Shown here one piece after another: positions 12,886 to 21,661 of a DNA stretch of 64,000 nt; the stretch's first letter is position 1, and each line of letters begins with the position of its first letter. Origin of the DNA: Pseudomonas sp. MM213 (GTDB lineage: Bacteria; Pseudomonadota; Gammaproteobacteria; Pseudomonadales; Pseudomonadaceae); contig NZ_CP081943.1 of assembly GCF_020423045.1 (NCBI RefSeq), forward strand, positions 3,348,001 through 3,412,000, read 5' to 3'. The notes under the pieces were generated by a model. That model did no database searches, had not been told where the DNA came from, and was given only the letters and a program-made list of their open reading frames with translations. Both the position numbers and the translations under genes were made by a program.

Positions 12886-14693
12886 AAATGTCCCGCCGTC
12901 GCAGCCTCGCACTGCTGGGCGTCGTCGCTTTGTTACTGGCCTCGACGCTGCTGTTCCTGTACCTCAAGTCGAATTCGAACGAGACGTCGGCCTACGCCGA
13001 ATCCCGGGACCTGATCGGCCGGATCAAACAGCTCAACGCGCAATGGGAAACCGAGATTCTCAAGGCCAGGATCGCCACCAACCACAACTACGATCCGTTG
13101 GTCGCACCGCTGACCGAGATGACAAAGCTGTGGGAGCGGTTCGACACCATGGAGTCGAACCACGGCCGCAACGACTCGCCGATCTGGCGCGCCAGCCATG
13201 ATGCGTACCTGGCCGCCATCGAGGAAAAGACCCGGCTGGTGGAGCAGTTCAAGTCCCACAACGCGCTGCTGCGCAATTCACTGGCGTTCCTGCCCACCGC
13301 CGAGGACGACATTCAGGAGCCCCTGGCCCGGTTGGTGGATGGCGACAAACTGCAACTGCAGAACATCGCCACCGACACTTACGATTTGCTGCTCAGCAGC
13401 CTGGAGTTCGCCCAGGTCACTTCCGACGACAAGGCCGCTGACATTCTGGTCGGGCTGAACAAGCTAGGGGTGAACAAGCTGCGCCTGCCCGAGCAGTTTC
13501 ACAGCCCGATCGATATTCTGAGCACCCACATTTCACTGATTCTGCGCGAACAACCGGTGGTCAACCGCTTGCTGGGAAATATCGAAGCGATTCCCGTCGC
13601 CGAGCGTCTGGACGACATCACCAGCCTGTTGAACAAGGACCAACAACAGGCCGATGTGGTCGAGCAGCGTTATCACTTTTACATGCTGGTGTTCTCTGTG
13701 CTGCTGGTCCTGTTGCTGGTGTACCTGGCCATTCACTTGATGCGCAGTTTCAGCATTATCAATCGCGTCAACAGAGCCCTGAAAACCGCCAATGACGAAC
13801 TGGAATTGCGGGTAGAAGAACGCACCCGTGAACTCAAGGATACCCAGAGCGAGCTGCTCGACACCGCGCGCCAGGCCGGCATGGCCGAGATCGCCACCAA
13901 CGTGCTGCACAACGTCGGCAACGTGCTCAACAGCGTCAACATCTCGGCCGACCTGGTCTCGCGCAAACTGCGCGCCAGCAAGGCCCAGGGGCTGGGCAAA
14001 GCCATGCAACTGATCAACGAACACCCCGGCGACCTCGGCACCTTCCTGACCCAGGACGAGAAAGGCAAGTTGCTGCCCGGCTACCTCAACCAACTGGTCG
14101 AAGCCATCGCCCTCGAACAGCAAGGCATGAGCGACGAACTGGCCCAACTGAGCAAAAGTGTCGACCACATCAAGGACATCGTCGCCACCCAGCAATCCTA
14201 CGCGGGCGCCAACAGCCTGGTGGAGCCGCTGCACATCAGCGAATTGCTGGAGGATGCCCTGCGCATGAACTCCGGCGCGCTGACCCGGCATCACGTCACG
14301 GTGGTCAAGGAGTACGGCGAGGTGCCGCAGGTCATGGGCGACAAGCACCGGTTGCTGCTGATCCTGATCAACCTGATCAGCAACGCAAAGTACGCGATGT
14401 CCGACCTCAGCAACCGCCCGCGACAAATGACCCTCGGGGTCAAAGTGGTCGACGACGCCACGCTGCAAGTCAGCGTCAAGGATGACGGCGAAGGCATCGC
14501 CCCGGAAAACATGACGCGCATCTTTGCCCACGGCTTTACCACCCGCAAGGAAGGTCACGGCTTTGGTCTGCACAGTTGCGCATTGGCGGCCATCGAGATG
14601 AACGGCCACCTCACCGCCCACAGCGACGGGCCGGGCAAGGGCGCGCTGTTCACCCTGCAGATCCCGCTGAAAACCGTCATGGAGGAGGCATGA
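12882..14693 (+). CDS. membrane histidine kinase with helical periplasmic sensor
   Basis: A 603-residue inner-membrane kinase. Transmembrane segments lie at about 8-29 and 266-288; between them is a long, nearly all-helical periplasmic region resembling the DAHL type of ligand-binding domain. A coiled coil (about 295-335) leads to the dimerisation helix with the phospho-acceptor His in NVLHNVGNVLNSV, a variant H-box lacking the usual H-E-x-x-x-P. The ATPase domain (about 455-600) shows NLISNAKYAM (N box), DDGEGI (G1), FAHGFTTR (F box) and GHGFGLH (G2), so it should be active. No receiver is fused; its likely targets are the receivers of its operon neighbours. Starts inside the stop of the peroxidase gene and ends in the start of the next. 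Confidence 0.88.
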   Translation: MKMSRRRSLALLGVVALLLASTLLFLYLKSNSNETSAYAESRDLIGRIKQLNAQWETEILKARIATNHNYDPLVAPLTEMTKLWERFDTMESNHGRNDSPIWRASHDAYLAAIEEKTRLVEQFKSHNALLRNSLAFLPTAEDDIQEPLARLVDGDKLQLQNIATDTYDLLLSSLEFAQVTSDDKAADILVGLNKLGVNKLRLPEQFHSPIDILSTHISLILREQPVVNRLLGNIEAIPVAERLDDITSLLNKDQQQADVVEQRYHFYMLVFSVLLVLLLVYLAIHLMRSFSIINRVNRALKTANDELELRVEERTRELKDTQSELLDTARQAGMAEIATNVLHNVGNVLNSVNISADLVSRKLRASKAQGLGKAMQLINEHPGDLGTFLTQDEKGKLLPGYLNQLVEAIALEQQGMSDELAQLSKSVDHIKDIVATQQSYAGANSLVEPLHISELLEDALRMNSGALTRHHVTVVKEYGEVPQVMGDKHRLLLILINLISNAKYAMSDLSNRPRQMTLGVKVVDDATLQVSVKDDGEGIAPENMTRIFAHGFTTRKEGHGFGLHSCALAAIEMNGHLTAHSDGPGKGALFTLQIPLKTVMEEA

Positions 14694-16096
14694 GCGAATT
14701 GTCGAACCGCCGCATTTTGCTGATCGATGACACGCCGTCCATTCATGTGGATTTCCGCAAGATCCTCACGCCGACGCCCGTGCAGACCGTCGAGCTGGAC
14801 GAGATGGAGGCTGCGCTGTTCGGCAGTGAAGTGAAATCCACCCGCGCACTGTTCGAACTGGATTCGGCGTATGGCGGCCAAGAGGGTCTGGGCAAACTCC
14901 AAGAAGCCTTGCAGCAAAACCAGCCCTACGCGCTGGCCTTCGTCGACATGCGCATGCCCGAAGGCTGGGACGGCGCACAAACCATCGAGCATCTGTGGCA
15001 GGAAGACCCGCGCCTGCAAGTGGTGGTGTGTACCGCCTACTCCGACTATTCCTGGGATGAACTGCTGGACCGTTTGCAGGCGCACGACCGTCTGTTGATT
15101 CTGAAAAAGCCGTTCGACAACATTGAAGTCCAGCAGATGGCCAACACCCTGCTGACCAAATGGGACATGACCGAACGGGCCTTTGTGCAGATGAGCCACC
15201 TGGAGCATCTGGTGGACCAGAGAACGACACAGTTCAAACAGGCCAGTGAGGCATTGCAACGGGAAATCGACGAACGCAAACAGCTTGAATCGCAATTGGT
15301 GCAGTCGGAAAAACTCGCGTCACTGGGCCAACTGGCGGCCGGCGTCGCCCATGAAATCAACAACCCCATCGGCTTCATTTCCTCCAACCTCGGCACCCTC
15401 GATGGCTATTTCAAACAGCTGCAGGAAATGCTCGACGCTTATCGGGATGCGGAAGAGGCAATAGGTTCCAGCGAGCTGGTCGAGCGCTTGCAACAGCTGC
15501 GTGAGCGGATCGAACTGGAATTCCTGCGCGACGACATCCCCTTGCTGATCAAGGAATCCAAGGACGGCATCAGCCGCGTCGGGCAGATCGTCAAGGACCT
15601 GAAGGAATTCTCGCGGGTGGACTCCAACCAGGAATGGCAGTGGGCGAATCTGCAGCAAGGCATCGAGTCGACGCTGAACATCGTGGCCAATGAACTGAAG
15701 TACAAGGCCGATGTGGTGAAGGACTATCAGCACCTCCCCGACATCGAATGCCTGCCCTCGCAGATCAACCAGGTGATCATGAACCTCATCGTCAACGCCT
15801 CGCAGGCCATCGGCCCGGAACGTGGCACCCTCACCCTGCGCACGGGGATCGACGGTGAAAAGGTGTGGATCGAAGTCGCCGACACCGGCACCGGCATCCC
15901 GCCGGCCAGCCTGCAAAAAATCTTCGACCCGTTTTTCACCACCAAACCGGTGGGCCAGGGGACCGGGCTGGGGTTGTCCTTGTCCTATGGCATCGTGAAG
16001 AAACACCGGGGGGATATTTCGGTGGTGAGTGAAGTCGGCGTTGGCAGCACTTTCCGCGTCGAATTGCCGATCCACCAATCAAAACCCACTGCCTGA
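14690..16096 (+). CDS. REC-histidine kinase hybrid, soluble
   Basis: A 468-residue cytoplasmic protein with an N-terminal receiver (Asp13/14, Asp86 in [15 protein letters not shown]) of the same extended type as the two c-di-GMP proteins upstream. A coiled coil at about 175-205 leads to a kinase core with a classical H-box ([15 protein letters not shown]), then N box ([10 protein letters not shown]), G1 (DTGTGIP), F box (FDPFFTTKP) and G2 (GTGLGLS). The order receiver-then-kinase means it can be phosphorylated by another kinase, probably the membrane kinase just upstream, and pass the signal on. ATG at 14690 overlaps the preceding stop (ATGA) with GGAGGAGG upstream. Last gene of the operon; a REPIN follows. 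Confidence 0.9.
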   Translation: MSELSNRRILLIDDTPSIHVDFRKILTPTPVQTVELDEMEAALFGSEVKSTRALFELDSAYGGQEGLGKLQEALQQNQPYALAFVDMRMPEGWDGAQTIEHLWQEDPRLQVVVCTAYSDYSWDELLDRLQAHDRLLILKKPFDNIEVQQMANTLLTKWDMTERAFVQMSHLEHLVDQRTTQFKQASEALQREIDERKQLESQLVQSEKLASLGQLAAGVAHEINNPIGFISSNLGTLDGYFKQLQEMLDAYRDAEEAIGSSELVERLQQLRERIELEFLRDDIPLLIKESKDGISRVGQIVKDLKEFSRVDSNQEWQWANLQQGIESTLNIVANELKYKADVVKDYQHLPDIECLPSQINQVIMNLIVNASQAIGPERGTLTLRTGIDGEKVWIEVADTGTGIPPASLQKIFDPFFTTKPVGQGTGLGLSLSYGIVKKHRGDISVVSEVGVGSTFRVELPIHQSKPTA

Positions 16097-16108
16097 ACAC
16101 AGCCCCCT

Positions 16109-16209
16109 CTGTAGGAGCCGGCTTGCTGCGGGCGGCGTTCCGACGATAGCAATCTCAAGAGCGATGTAAACCTCCAGACCGCTATCGCCAGCAAGCCAGG
16201 CTCCTACAG
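16109..16209. repeat. REPIN
   Basis: Inverted REP pair (CTGTAGGAGCCGGCTTGCTG ... GCCAGGCTCCTACAG) between the converging ends of the hybrid kinase and the permease. The left arm has an interrupted palindrome (TGCGGGCGGCGTTCCGACGA), a variant also seen at 25887 and 62540. Confidence 0.85.
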
Positions 16210-16223
16210 GAGTTCGGCGTACC

Positions 16224-17549
16224 TCAGGTGGCTTCCTGAAAATCCATCTCCGGCGGCTGGCGACGGAATCCGCCGGTCAGCACCGCCAGGTACACCACGC
16301 CAATCGCCAGCCAGCTCAGGCCCAGGTAAATCGCCAGGTGATCGAGGCTGACCATCAGCCACAAATCCGCCGCCAGGCCAATGAACGGGAAAATCAGGAA
16401 CAGCACCAACTCACGCAGCCCCTTTTTCTCGCCGCCAATCCAGTAATGAAAGATCACCGACAGGTTCACCAGGCTGAACGCCAGGAACGCGCCGAAGTTG
16501 ATGAACGAGGTCGAGGTGGTGACATCCAGTTTCAGCGCCAGCAACGCCACCACCGCGCACAGCAGGATGCTGTTGATCGGCGTCCCGAAACGTTCATGCA
16601 ACGTACCGAAGAAGGATTTCGGCAGCACACCGTCGCGGCCCATGGCGTAGAGCAGGCGCGAACCGCTGGCCTGAGCCGACAGCCCCGAGGCGAATTGACC
16701 GACGATCAAGCCGATCAGGAAGATCGACACGAACAGGTCGCCACCGATGTTGCGGGCAATTTCATAGGCCGCCGAATCGACGCTGTCGAACTGGAACGAC
16801 GGGTGCGCGATCTGCACGAAATATGACACACCGACAAAGATCAGCCCGCCGATCAGGGTAATCAACATGATCGCCCGCGGGATGGTGCGGCGCGGATCGC
16901 GGGTTTCTTCGGTCAGGGTACTGACCGCGTCGAAACCGAGGAACGAGTAACAGGCGATGGCGGCACCGCTCATGATCAGTGGCATCTGCATGTCGCCGTT
17001 GAAGAACGGCTTCACCGACCACAACGGCGTGCTCGCATCGCCGCCAACGTAGTGGATGCACAGCACCACGAAGGCGATCAGCACCAGAAACTGTACCAGC
17101 ATCAGCAAGGCGTTGATGCCGTTGGCCAGTTTCAGGCCAACGATGTTGATTGCGCTGGTGATGCCGATGAACGCCAGCACCCAGATCCATTGCGGCACGG
17201 CCGGGAATGCGGAGTTGAGGTAAGCCGCGCCGATCAGCCAGATTGCCATCGGCAGGAACAGGTAATCGAGCAGCACCGCCCAACCGGCGATGAAACCGAG
17301 TTTCGGGCTGATCGCCTTGCGCACGTAGCTATAGGCCGAACCAGCGACAGGGAATGCCGAGGCCATCCGGCCGTAACTCATGGCGGTAAAGAACATCGCC
17401 ACCAGCGCCGCTAGGTACGCGGCCGGCACCATGCCAGCGGTGGATTGAGCGAGGATGCCGAAAGTGCCGAGCACAATGATCGGCGTCATGTAGGCGATGC
17501 CAAACAGCACCACCGACCCCAATGACAGGGTGCGTTGCAAACGAGCCAT
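16224..17549 (-). CDS. APC-superfamily amino acid/amine permease
   Basis: A 441-residue inner-membrane transporter with about twelve hydrophobic helices. The N-terminal MTPIIVLGTFG region and the SFLGFDAVSTLTEETRDPRRTIPRAI segment at residues 203-228 are typical of APC permeases, close in pattern to the putrescine/YeeF-like branch. It imports an amino acid, amide or polyamine; which one is not clear. The neighbour on the same strand is a nitrilase-family amidase with a LuxR regulator beyond it, so uptake of an amide or amine substrate for that enzyme is a reasonable guess. Confidence 0.88.
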   Translation of the reverse strand: MARLQRTLSLGSVVLFGIAYMTPIIVLGTFGILAQSTAGMVPAAYLAALVAMFFTAMSYGRMASAFPVAGSAYSYVRKAISPKLGFIAGWAVLLDYLFLPMAIWLIGAAYLNSAFPAVPQWIWVLAFIGITSAINIVGLKLANGINALLMLVQFLVLIAFVVLCIHYVGGDASTPLWSVKPFFNGDMQMPLIMSGAAIACYSFLGFDAVSTLTEETRDPRRTIPRAIMLITLIGGLIFVGVSYFVQIAHPSFQFDSVDSAAYEIARNIGGDLFVSIFLIGLIVGQFASGLSAQASGSRLLYAMGRDGVLPKSFFGTLHERFGTPINSILLCAVVALLALKLDVTTSTSFINFGAFLAFSLVNLSVIFHYWIGGEKKGLRELVLFLIFPFIGLAADLWLMVSLDHLAIYLGLSWLAIGVVYLAVLTGGFRRQPPEMDFQEAT

Positions 17550-17660
17550 GAGCGACTACTCCGAATTTTATTGGATTTATGGCAGAGCCGAGTTCGGCGC
17601 AAATTACGGGTGTTGCGTTTGTTGTTCTTGGGTCAAACAGGTGTGTTGCCTAGGAGGGCC

Positions 17661-17765
17661 CCATCGCGAGCAGGCTCGCTCCCACATTTGATTTTTGCGA
17701 TTCACAAACTCTGTGTTCACTGAAGATCCCTGTGGGAGCGAGACCGGCTTGCCGGCGATGGCGTC
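17661..17765. repeat. pair of REP sequences, outward facing
   Basis: A reverse-oriented REP (CATCGCGAGCAGGCTCGCTCCCACA) followed after about 45 bp by a forward one (TGTGGGAGCGAGACCGGCTTGCCGGCGAT). The order is opposite to a normal REPIN, and the second copy mixes two REP variants (GCGAG and CCGGCTTGCCGG). Sits between the amidase and permease genes. Confidence 0.75.
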
Positions 17766-17789
17766 AGCCCGAGCGACACAGAATCCGGA

Positions 17790-18611
17790 TCAGCGCACAG
17801 GTATAAGCAGCTCCCGCAATCCAGAAGCATGCTCAACCATCTCCCCCGGCAACTTCAGTCGCTGATCATCCAGGTACCGATAATCCTGCCGCGCGGAGGT
17901 CAGCTGATTCAGATCCAGCTCCACCGCAAACTGCCCCTCCTCGCGCCCGGCCTCGAACAACAGCGTGCCCAGCGGATTCACCAGCGCACTGCCGCCGGCG
18001 AACAACAACCCGCCATCGCCCTCTTCCACCCGGTTGACCATCAGCGCAAACGCCTGGTTTTCCTGGGCGCGGGCCATGATCGCGGTGCGGTGCGTCGGGC
18101 CGTACGGGTCCATGTTGCCGTTGGTGACGATCAGCAATTCAGCGCCCAGTTGCGCCAGGGCGCGGGCGGTTTCCGGGAATTCGATGTCGTAGCAGATCAG
18201 CAGGCCGACCCGCACGCCGTTCCACAGGCACGTGGCGTAGCGGTCGCCCGGCTCGTACACGCCGCGATCCGACGCCCACAGGTGCGTCTTGCGGTATTTC
18301 AGTGCGATGCCTTGCGGGGTAATCAGCAGCGTGGTGTTGAAAAAACGACCGTTGTCGTTTTCCGCCGTACCGATCACCACGGCGATGTTGCGCTCGCGAG
18401 CCGCGGCGACGATTGCGCTGACGGTCGGACCGTTCAGCGGTTCGGCAACGGCTGCCACGGTCTCGGCCGACGGGAAGCCCATCAAGTGACTTTCGGGAAA
18501 CATGATCAACTGCGTGTCGGCGGCGCAGGCCGCAATCGCCGCCAACGCGCGTTCGAGGTTGTAAGCCGTGTCGTTGTCACGGCCCGCCAGTTGGGCGAGT
18601 TCGACCTTCAT
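17790..18611 (-). CDS. nitrilase-superfamily amidohydrolase (RamA-like amidase)
   Basis: A 273-residue cytoplasmic C-N hydrolase. The catalytic Glu-Lys-Cys triad is visible as MFPESHL (Glu), YRKTHLW (Lys) and LLICYDIEFPE (Cys). The start at MKVELAQLAGRDNDTAYNL and the NGNMDPYGPTHRTAIMARAQ stretch recall the R-stereoselective amidase RamA described from a Pseudomonas, so hydrolysis of a small amide such as a cyclic or amino acid amide is likely; this assignment rests on memory of that sequence. The ATG at 18611 is chosen because the family begins at this strand. Divergent from a LuxR-type regulator, and upstream of the permease. Confidence 0.85.
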   Translation of the reverse strand: MKVELAQLAGRDNDTAYNLERALAAIAACAADTQLIMFPESHLMGFPSAETVAAVAEPLNGPTVSAIVAAARERNIAVVIGTAENDNGRFFNTTLLITPQGIALKYRKTHLWASDRGVYEPGDRYATCLWNGVRVGLLICYDIEFPETARALAQLGAELLIVTNGNMDPYGPTHRTAIMARAQENQAFALMVNRVEEGDGGLLFAGGSALVNPLGTLLFEAGREEGQFAVELDLNQLTSARQDYRYLDDQRLKLPGEMVEHASGLRELLIPVR

Positions 18612-18632
18612 GGGTATTCCTTGTTCTAGTGG

Positions 18633-18656
18633 CCGGGCGGCAGAAAGATTGCCCGG
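18633..18656. promoter_or_regulatory. candidate operator between amidase and LuxR gene
   Basis: Inverted repeat CCGGGC-N12-GCCCGG in the 126-bp gap between divergent starts, 22 bases above the amidase ATG. Could bind the LuxR-type protein encoded next door; pattern and position only. Confidence 0.35.
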
Positions 18657-18737
18657 TCGTTGTCTGTGCGCCAGTATGCGCAGCAAGCAACCGGCCAGGG
18701 AATCACGCGGCTGGGGTAACCCGATAGGGGTAGATGC

Positions 18738-19538
18738 ATGACACTTTCGTTAGACGACATCGCCTGGCACCGTTCGGTCGGGCAACTGATCGACGCCCTC
18801 GACAAGCCGAATTTCTGGACGCAGCTTGTCCGGTTACTGGATCAATACGTCACCTTCGACAGTTGGGTGGCGCTGCTTTTCAGTGCCGATCAGCACCCGC
18901 AAGTGTTCGCCGAATGTCCCGGTGAAGACGGCAGCCCGGATCAGTTGTTCCAGGATTACCTGCGCGGTTTGTACTTGCTCGACCCGTTCTACATCGCCTG
19001 CCGCGAGCAGTCGCGCACCGGGCTGTATCGCCTGTCGGAAGTGGCGCCGGAGCACTTTGAGCTGACCGAGTATTACCAGCGCTACTTTCGTCTGAATGTG
19101 GTGGCCGATGAAATCCAGTTCAATTGTCAGCTCGAAGGCGACCGCACGTTGTGCCTGTCACTGGGCAGCAAACAGCGTTTCAGCGGCCAGCAGATCGCGT
19201 TGCTGTCGTTGATCCAGCCGTGGGTGCTGGGTTTGTTGCGTCAGCGCCTGCCCTACGAAATCAACGAAGTCGTGGCTCTCGCACCGGCACCGGTCCAAGG
19301 TGACTGGCGGGTGCAGCTGGAAGCCTCGGTGCAACAACTCAAAGGCGCGCAATTGACCGCCCGGGAGCTGGATGTCGGGCGTTTGATGCTCAGCGGTTGC
19401 TCCAGTAAAGAAATCGCCCGTAAGCTGGAAATCTCTGTCGAAACCGTGAAAGTCCATAAGAAACACATGTACAGCAAGCTGGGGATCAAGTCCCAGTCCG
19501 AGCTGTTTTCGATTTTCCTCCAGGCGCAGAATGCCTGA
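18738..19538 (+). CDS. LuxR-family transcriptional regulator
   Basis: A 266-residue regulator. The C-terminal 65 residues form a LuxR-type helix-turn-helix (LTARELDVGRLMLSGCSSKE, then IARKLEISVETVKVHKKHMYSKLGI). The N-terminal 190 residues are a sensor of no class I can name: it lacks a receiver phospho-acceptor and I see no autoinducer-domain pattern. Divergent from the nitrilase-type amidase gene, so control of the amidase-permease pair is likely. The weak GTAGATGC before the ATG leaves the ribosome site uncertain. Confidence 0.85.
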   Translation: MTLSLDDIAWHRSVGQLIDALDKPNFWTQLVRLLDQYVTFDSWVALLFSADQHPQVFAECPGEDGSPDQLFQDYLRGLYLLDPFYIACREQSRTGLYRLSEVAPEHFELTEYYQRYFRLNVVADEIQFNCQLEGDRTLCLSLGSKQRFSGQQIALLSLIQPWVLGLLRQRLPYEINEVVALAPAPVQGDWRVQLEASVQQLKGAQLTARELDVGRLMLSGCSSKEIARKLEISVETVKVHKKHMYSKLGIKSQSELFSIFLQAQNA

Positions 19539-19551
19539 CACAGCACGGTCC

Positions 19552-19644
19552 CGTAGGAGCGAAGCTTGCTCGCGAAGAGGCCATCACATTCAACATTGAT
19601 GTTGGCTGAAATGTCGCTTTCGCGAGCAAGCTTCGCTCCTACAG
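19552..19644. repeat. REPIN, GCGAAG subtype
   Basis: Inverted REP pair (CGTAGGAGCGAAGCTTGCTCGCGAA ... TTCGCGAGCAAGCTTCGCTCCTACAG). Between the LuxR gene and the glutamate-synthase-like gene. Confidence 0.88.
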
Positions 19645-19690
19645 GGATAGGTGTGCCGAACACAACCGAGTCCGAACCCAAGGAAACCGT

Positions 19691-21310
19691 ATGAGCCTGT
19701 CACTCCTGAGCCGCTACGCCTTCTTTGCCGTCTGTGTGATTTTCACCCTCGCCAGTCTGCCGTTCCTGGAACACGACTGGCTCTGGCCGATCACCGCTGT
19801 CACCGGCGTCCTGAGCCTCGTGGGCCTGTTTGATCTGCTGCAAAGCCCTCACGCCGTACGCCGCAACTACCCGATCCTCGGCAACATCCGCTATCTGGTG
19901 GAAGGCATCCGTCCGGAAATCCGCCAGTACCTGCTCGAATCCGACAGCGACGCCCTGCCCTTCTCCCGGGCCCAGCGTTCGCTGGTCTATTCCCGCGCCA
20001 AGAACGAAAGCGCCGACAAACCCTTCGGCACGTTGATCGACGTGTATCAGTCGGGTTTCGAATTCATCGGCCACTCGATGCGCCCGGCACCGTTGAGTGA
20101 CCCAAACAGTTTTCGAACCCTGGTCGGCGGCCCGCAGTGCACGCAGCCGTACTCGGCATCGGTGTTCAACATCTCGGCCATGAGCTTCGGCTCCCTCAGC
20201 GCCAACGCCATTCGTGCCTTGAACCAGGGCGCCAAGCTCGGCAACTTCGCCCACGACACCGGTGAAGGCAGCATCAGCGCGTATCACCGGGAAAACGGCG
20301 GCGACCTGACCTGGGAACTCGGCAGCGGCTACTTCGGTTGCCGCACTGCAGACGGTCGCTTCGACCCGGAACGCTTCGCCGCCCAAGCGCAAACCCCGCA
20401 GGTGCGGATGATCGAAATCAAAATGTCCCAGGGCGCCAAACCCGGCCACGGCGGGATTCTGCCCAAGCACAAGGTCACCAAGGAAATCGCTGAAACCCGT
20501 GGCATCCTGATGGGCGAAGACTGCATCTCGCCATCGCGGCACAGTGCGTTTTCCACGCCGATCGAACTGATGCACTTCATCCAGCAATTGCGTGAACTGT
20601 CCGGCGGCAAACCGGTGGGCTTCAAGTTCTGCCTCGGCCATCCGTGGGAATTCATGGGCATCGCCAAGGCCATGCTGGAAACCGGCATCCTCCCGGACTT
20701 CATCGTCGTCGATGGCAAGGAAGGCGGCACGGGGGCAGCGCCTGTGGAGTTCACCGACCACATCGGCGTACCGATGCGCGAAGGTCTGCTGTTCGTGCAC
20801 AACACGCTGGTGGGCCTGAACCTGCGGGACAAAATCAAACTCGGCGCCAGCGGCAAGATTGTCAGCGCCTTCGACATCGCCAGCGTGCTGGCCATCGGCG
20901 CCGACTGGGCCAACTCGGCGCGCGGCTTCATGTTCGCCATCGGCTGCATCCAGTCGCAGTCGTGCCACACCAACAAATGCCCGACCGGCGTCGCCACGCA
21001 GGACACCTTGCGCCAGCGTGCCCTCGTCGTCCCGGACAAGGCCCAGCGGGTGTTCAACTTCCACCGCAACACCCTCAAGGCACTCGCGGAAATGCTCGCC
21101 GCCGCCGGCCTCGATCATCCGTCGCAGTTGTCGGCCAAGCATCTGGTGCGGCGCATGTCGGCGACCGAGATCAAGCTGTTCTCGCAGCTGCATGTGTTTT
21201 TGAAACCGGGGGAATTGCTAACAGGGGAAGTGAACGGCGAGTTCTACTCACGCATGTGGCAGATGGCGCGGGCGGACAGTTTTGAGCCCAATGAGTTGGC
21301 TGCGGCGTAA
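19691..21310 (+). CDS. membrane-anchored FMN-binding glutamate synthase-family protein
   Basis: A 539-residue protein equal to the central FMN/synthase part of GltB, without the glutamine amidotransferase domain or the GXGXG domain. Residues 10-55 hold two hydrophobic segments, so it is probably tethered to the inner membrane facing inward. The barrel shows FNISAMSFGSLSANAI, SQGAKPGHGGILP, VVDGKEGGTGAAP and a Cys cluster (GCIQSQSCHTNKCPTG) matching the 3Fe-4S ligands of glutamate synthase. The reaction of these stand-alone proteins is not established. ATG at 19691 with AAGGAAA upstream. Confidence 0.9.
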   Translation: MSLSLLSRYAFFAVCVIFTLASLPFLEHDWLWPITAVTGVLSLVGLFDLLQSPHAVRRNYPILGNIRYLVEGIRPEIRQYLLESDSDALPFSRAQRSLVYSRAKNESADKPFGTLIDVYQSGFEFIGHSMRPAPLSDPNSFRTLVGGPQCTQPYSASVFNISAMSFGSLSANAIRALNQGAKLGNFAHDTGEGSISAYHRENGGDLTWELGSGYFGCRTADGRFDPERFAAQAQTPQVRMIEIKMSQGAKPGHGGILPKHKVTKEIAETRGILMGEDCISPSRHSAFSTPIELMHFIQQLRELSGGKPVGFKFCLGHPWEFMGIAKAMLETGILPDFIVVDGKEGGTGAAPVEFTDHIGVPMREGLLFVHNTLVGLNLRDKIKLGASGKIVSAFDIASVLAIGADWANSARGFMFAIGCIQSQSCHTNKCPTGVATQDTLRQRALVVPDKAQRVFNFHRNTLKALAEMLAAAGLDHPSQLSAKHLVRRMSATEIKLFSQLHVFLKPGELLTGEVNGEFYSRMWQMARADSFEPNELAAA

Positions 21311-21367
21311 ACACTGTTTGAACGCCAGTCTCGTAGGGAGGCTGGCTTTACACCAAGGAAGAACATT

Positions 21368-21652
21368 TTGCTGAAAGTAATCGCTCAGGATTTCATCAAA
21401 CCCGAATACATTGAAACGGTTCGCCCGTGGTACACCGAACTGGTCGAGAAGACTCGACTGGAGCCCGATTGCATCGCTTACGACCTGTTCATCGATCAAA
21501 AAGACCCCGGCCACTTTATCTTCGTCGAACAATGGCCGAATCAGGCGGCGCTGGATGCTCATTGCCAGTCTGAGCACTTTCGGCGGTTGGTGCCGCAGAT
21601 CAACCGTTTCCAGGCCCGGGATTGCATTATCGTGCTGATGGATGCGTTCTGA
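21368..21652 (+). CDS. small ABM-domain monooxygenase
   Basis: A 94-residue protein of the antibiotic-biosynthesis-monooxygenase (dimeric ferredoxin-like barrel) type, often called putative quinol monooxygenase. Pattern: MLKVIAQDFIKPEYIETVRP at the start, ETCIAYDLF-like strand (PDCIAYDLFID), FVEQWPNQAALDAH and a final hydrophobic strand. The start is a TTG at 21368 with AAGGAAG about ten bases upstream; no ATG fits. It follows the glutamate-synthase-like gene by 57 bases on the same strand. Confidence 0.8.
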   Translation: MLKVIAQDFIKPEYIETVRPWYTELVEKTRLEPDCIAYDLFIDQKDPGHFIFVEQWPNQAALDAHCQSEHFRRLVPQINRFQARDCIIVLMDAF

Positions 21653-21661
21653 GGCCCGTCG

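Noticed and set aside
17497..17723. short plus-strand frames between permease and amidase
   Set aside because: They overlap the permease start and REP sequences and have no ribosome site or recognisable content.
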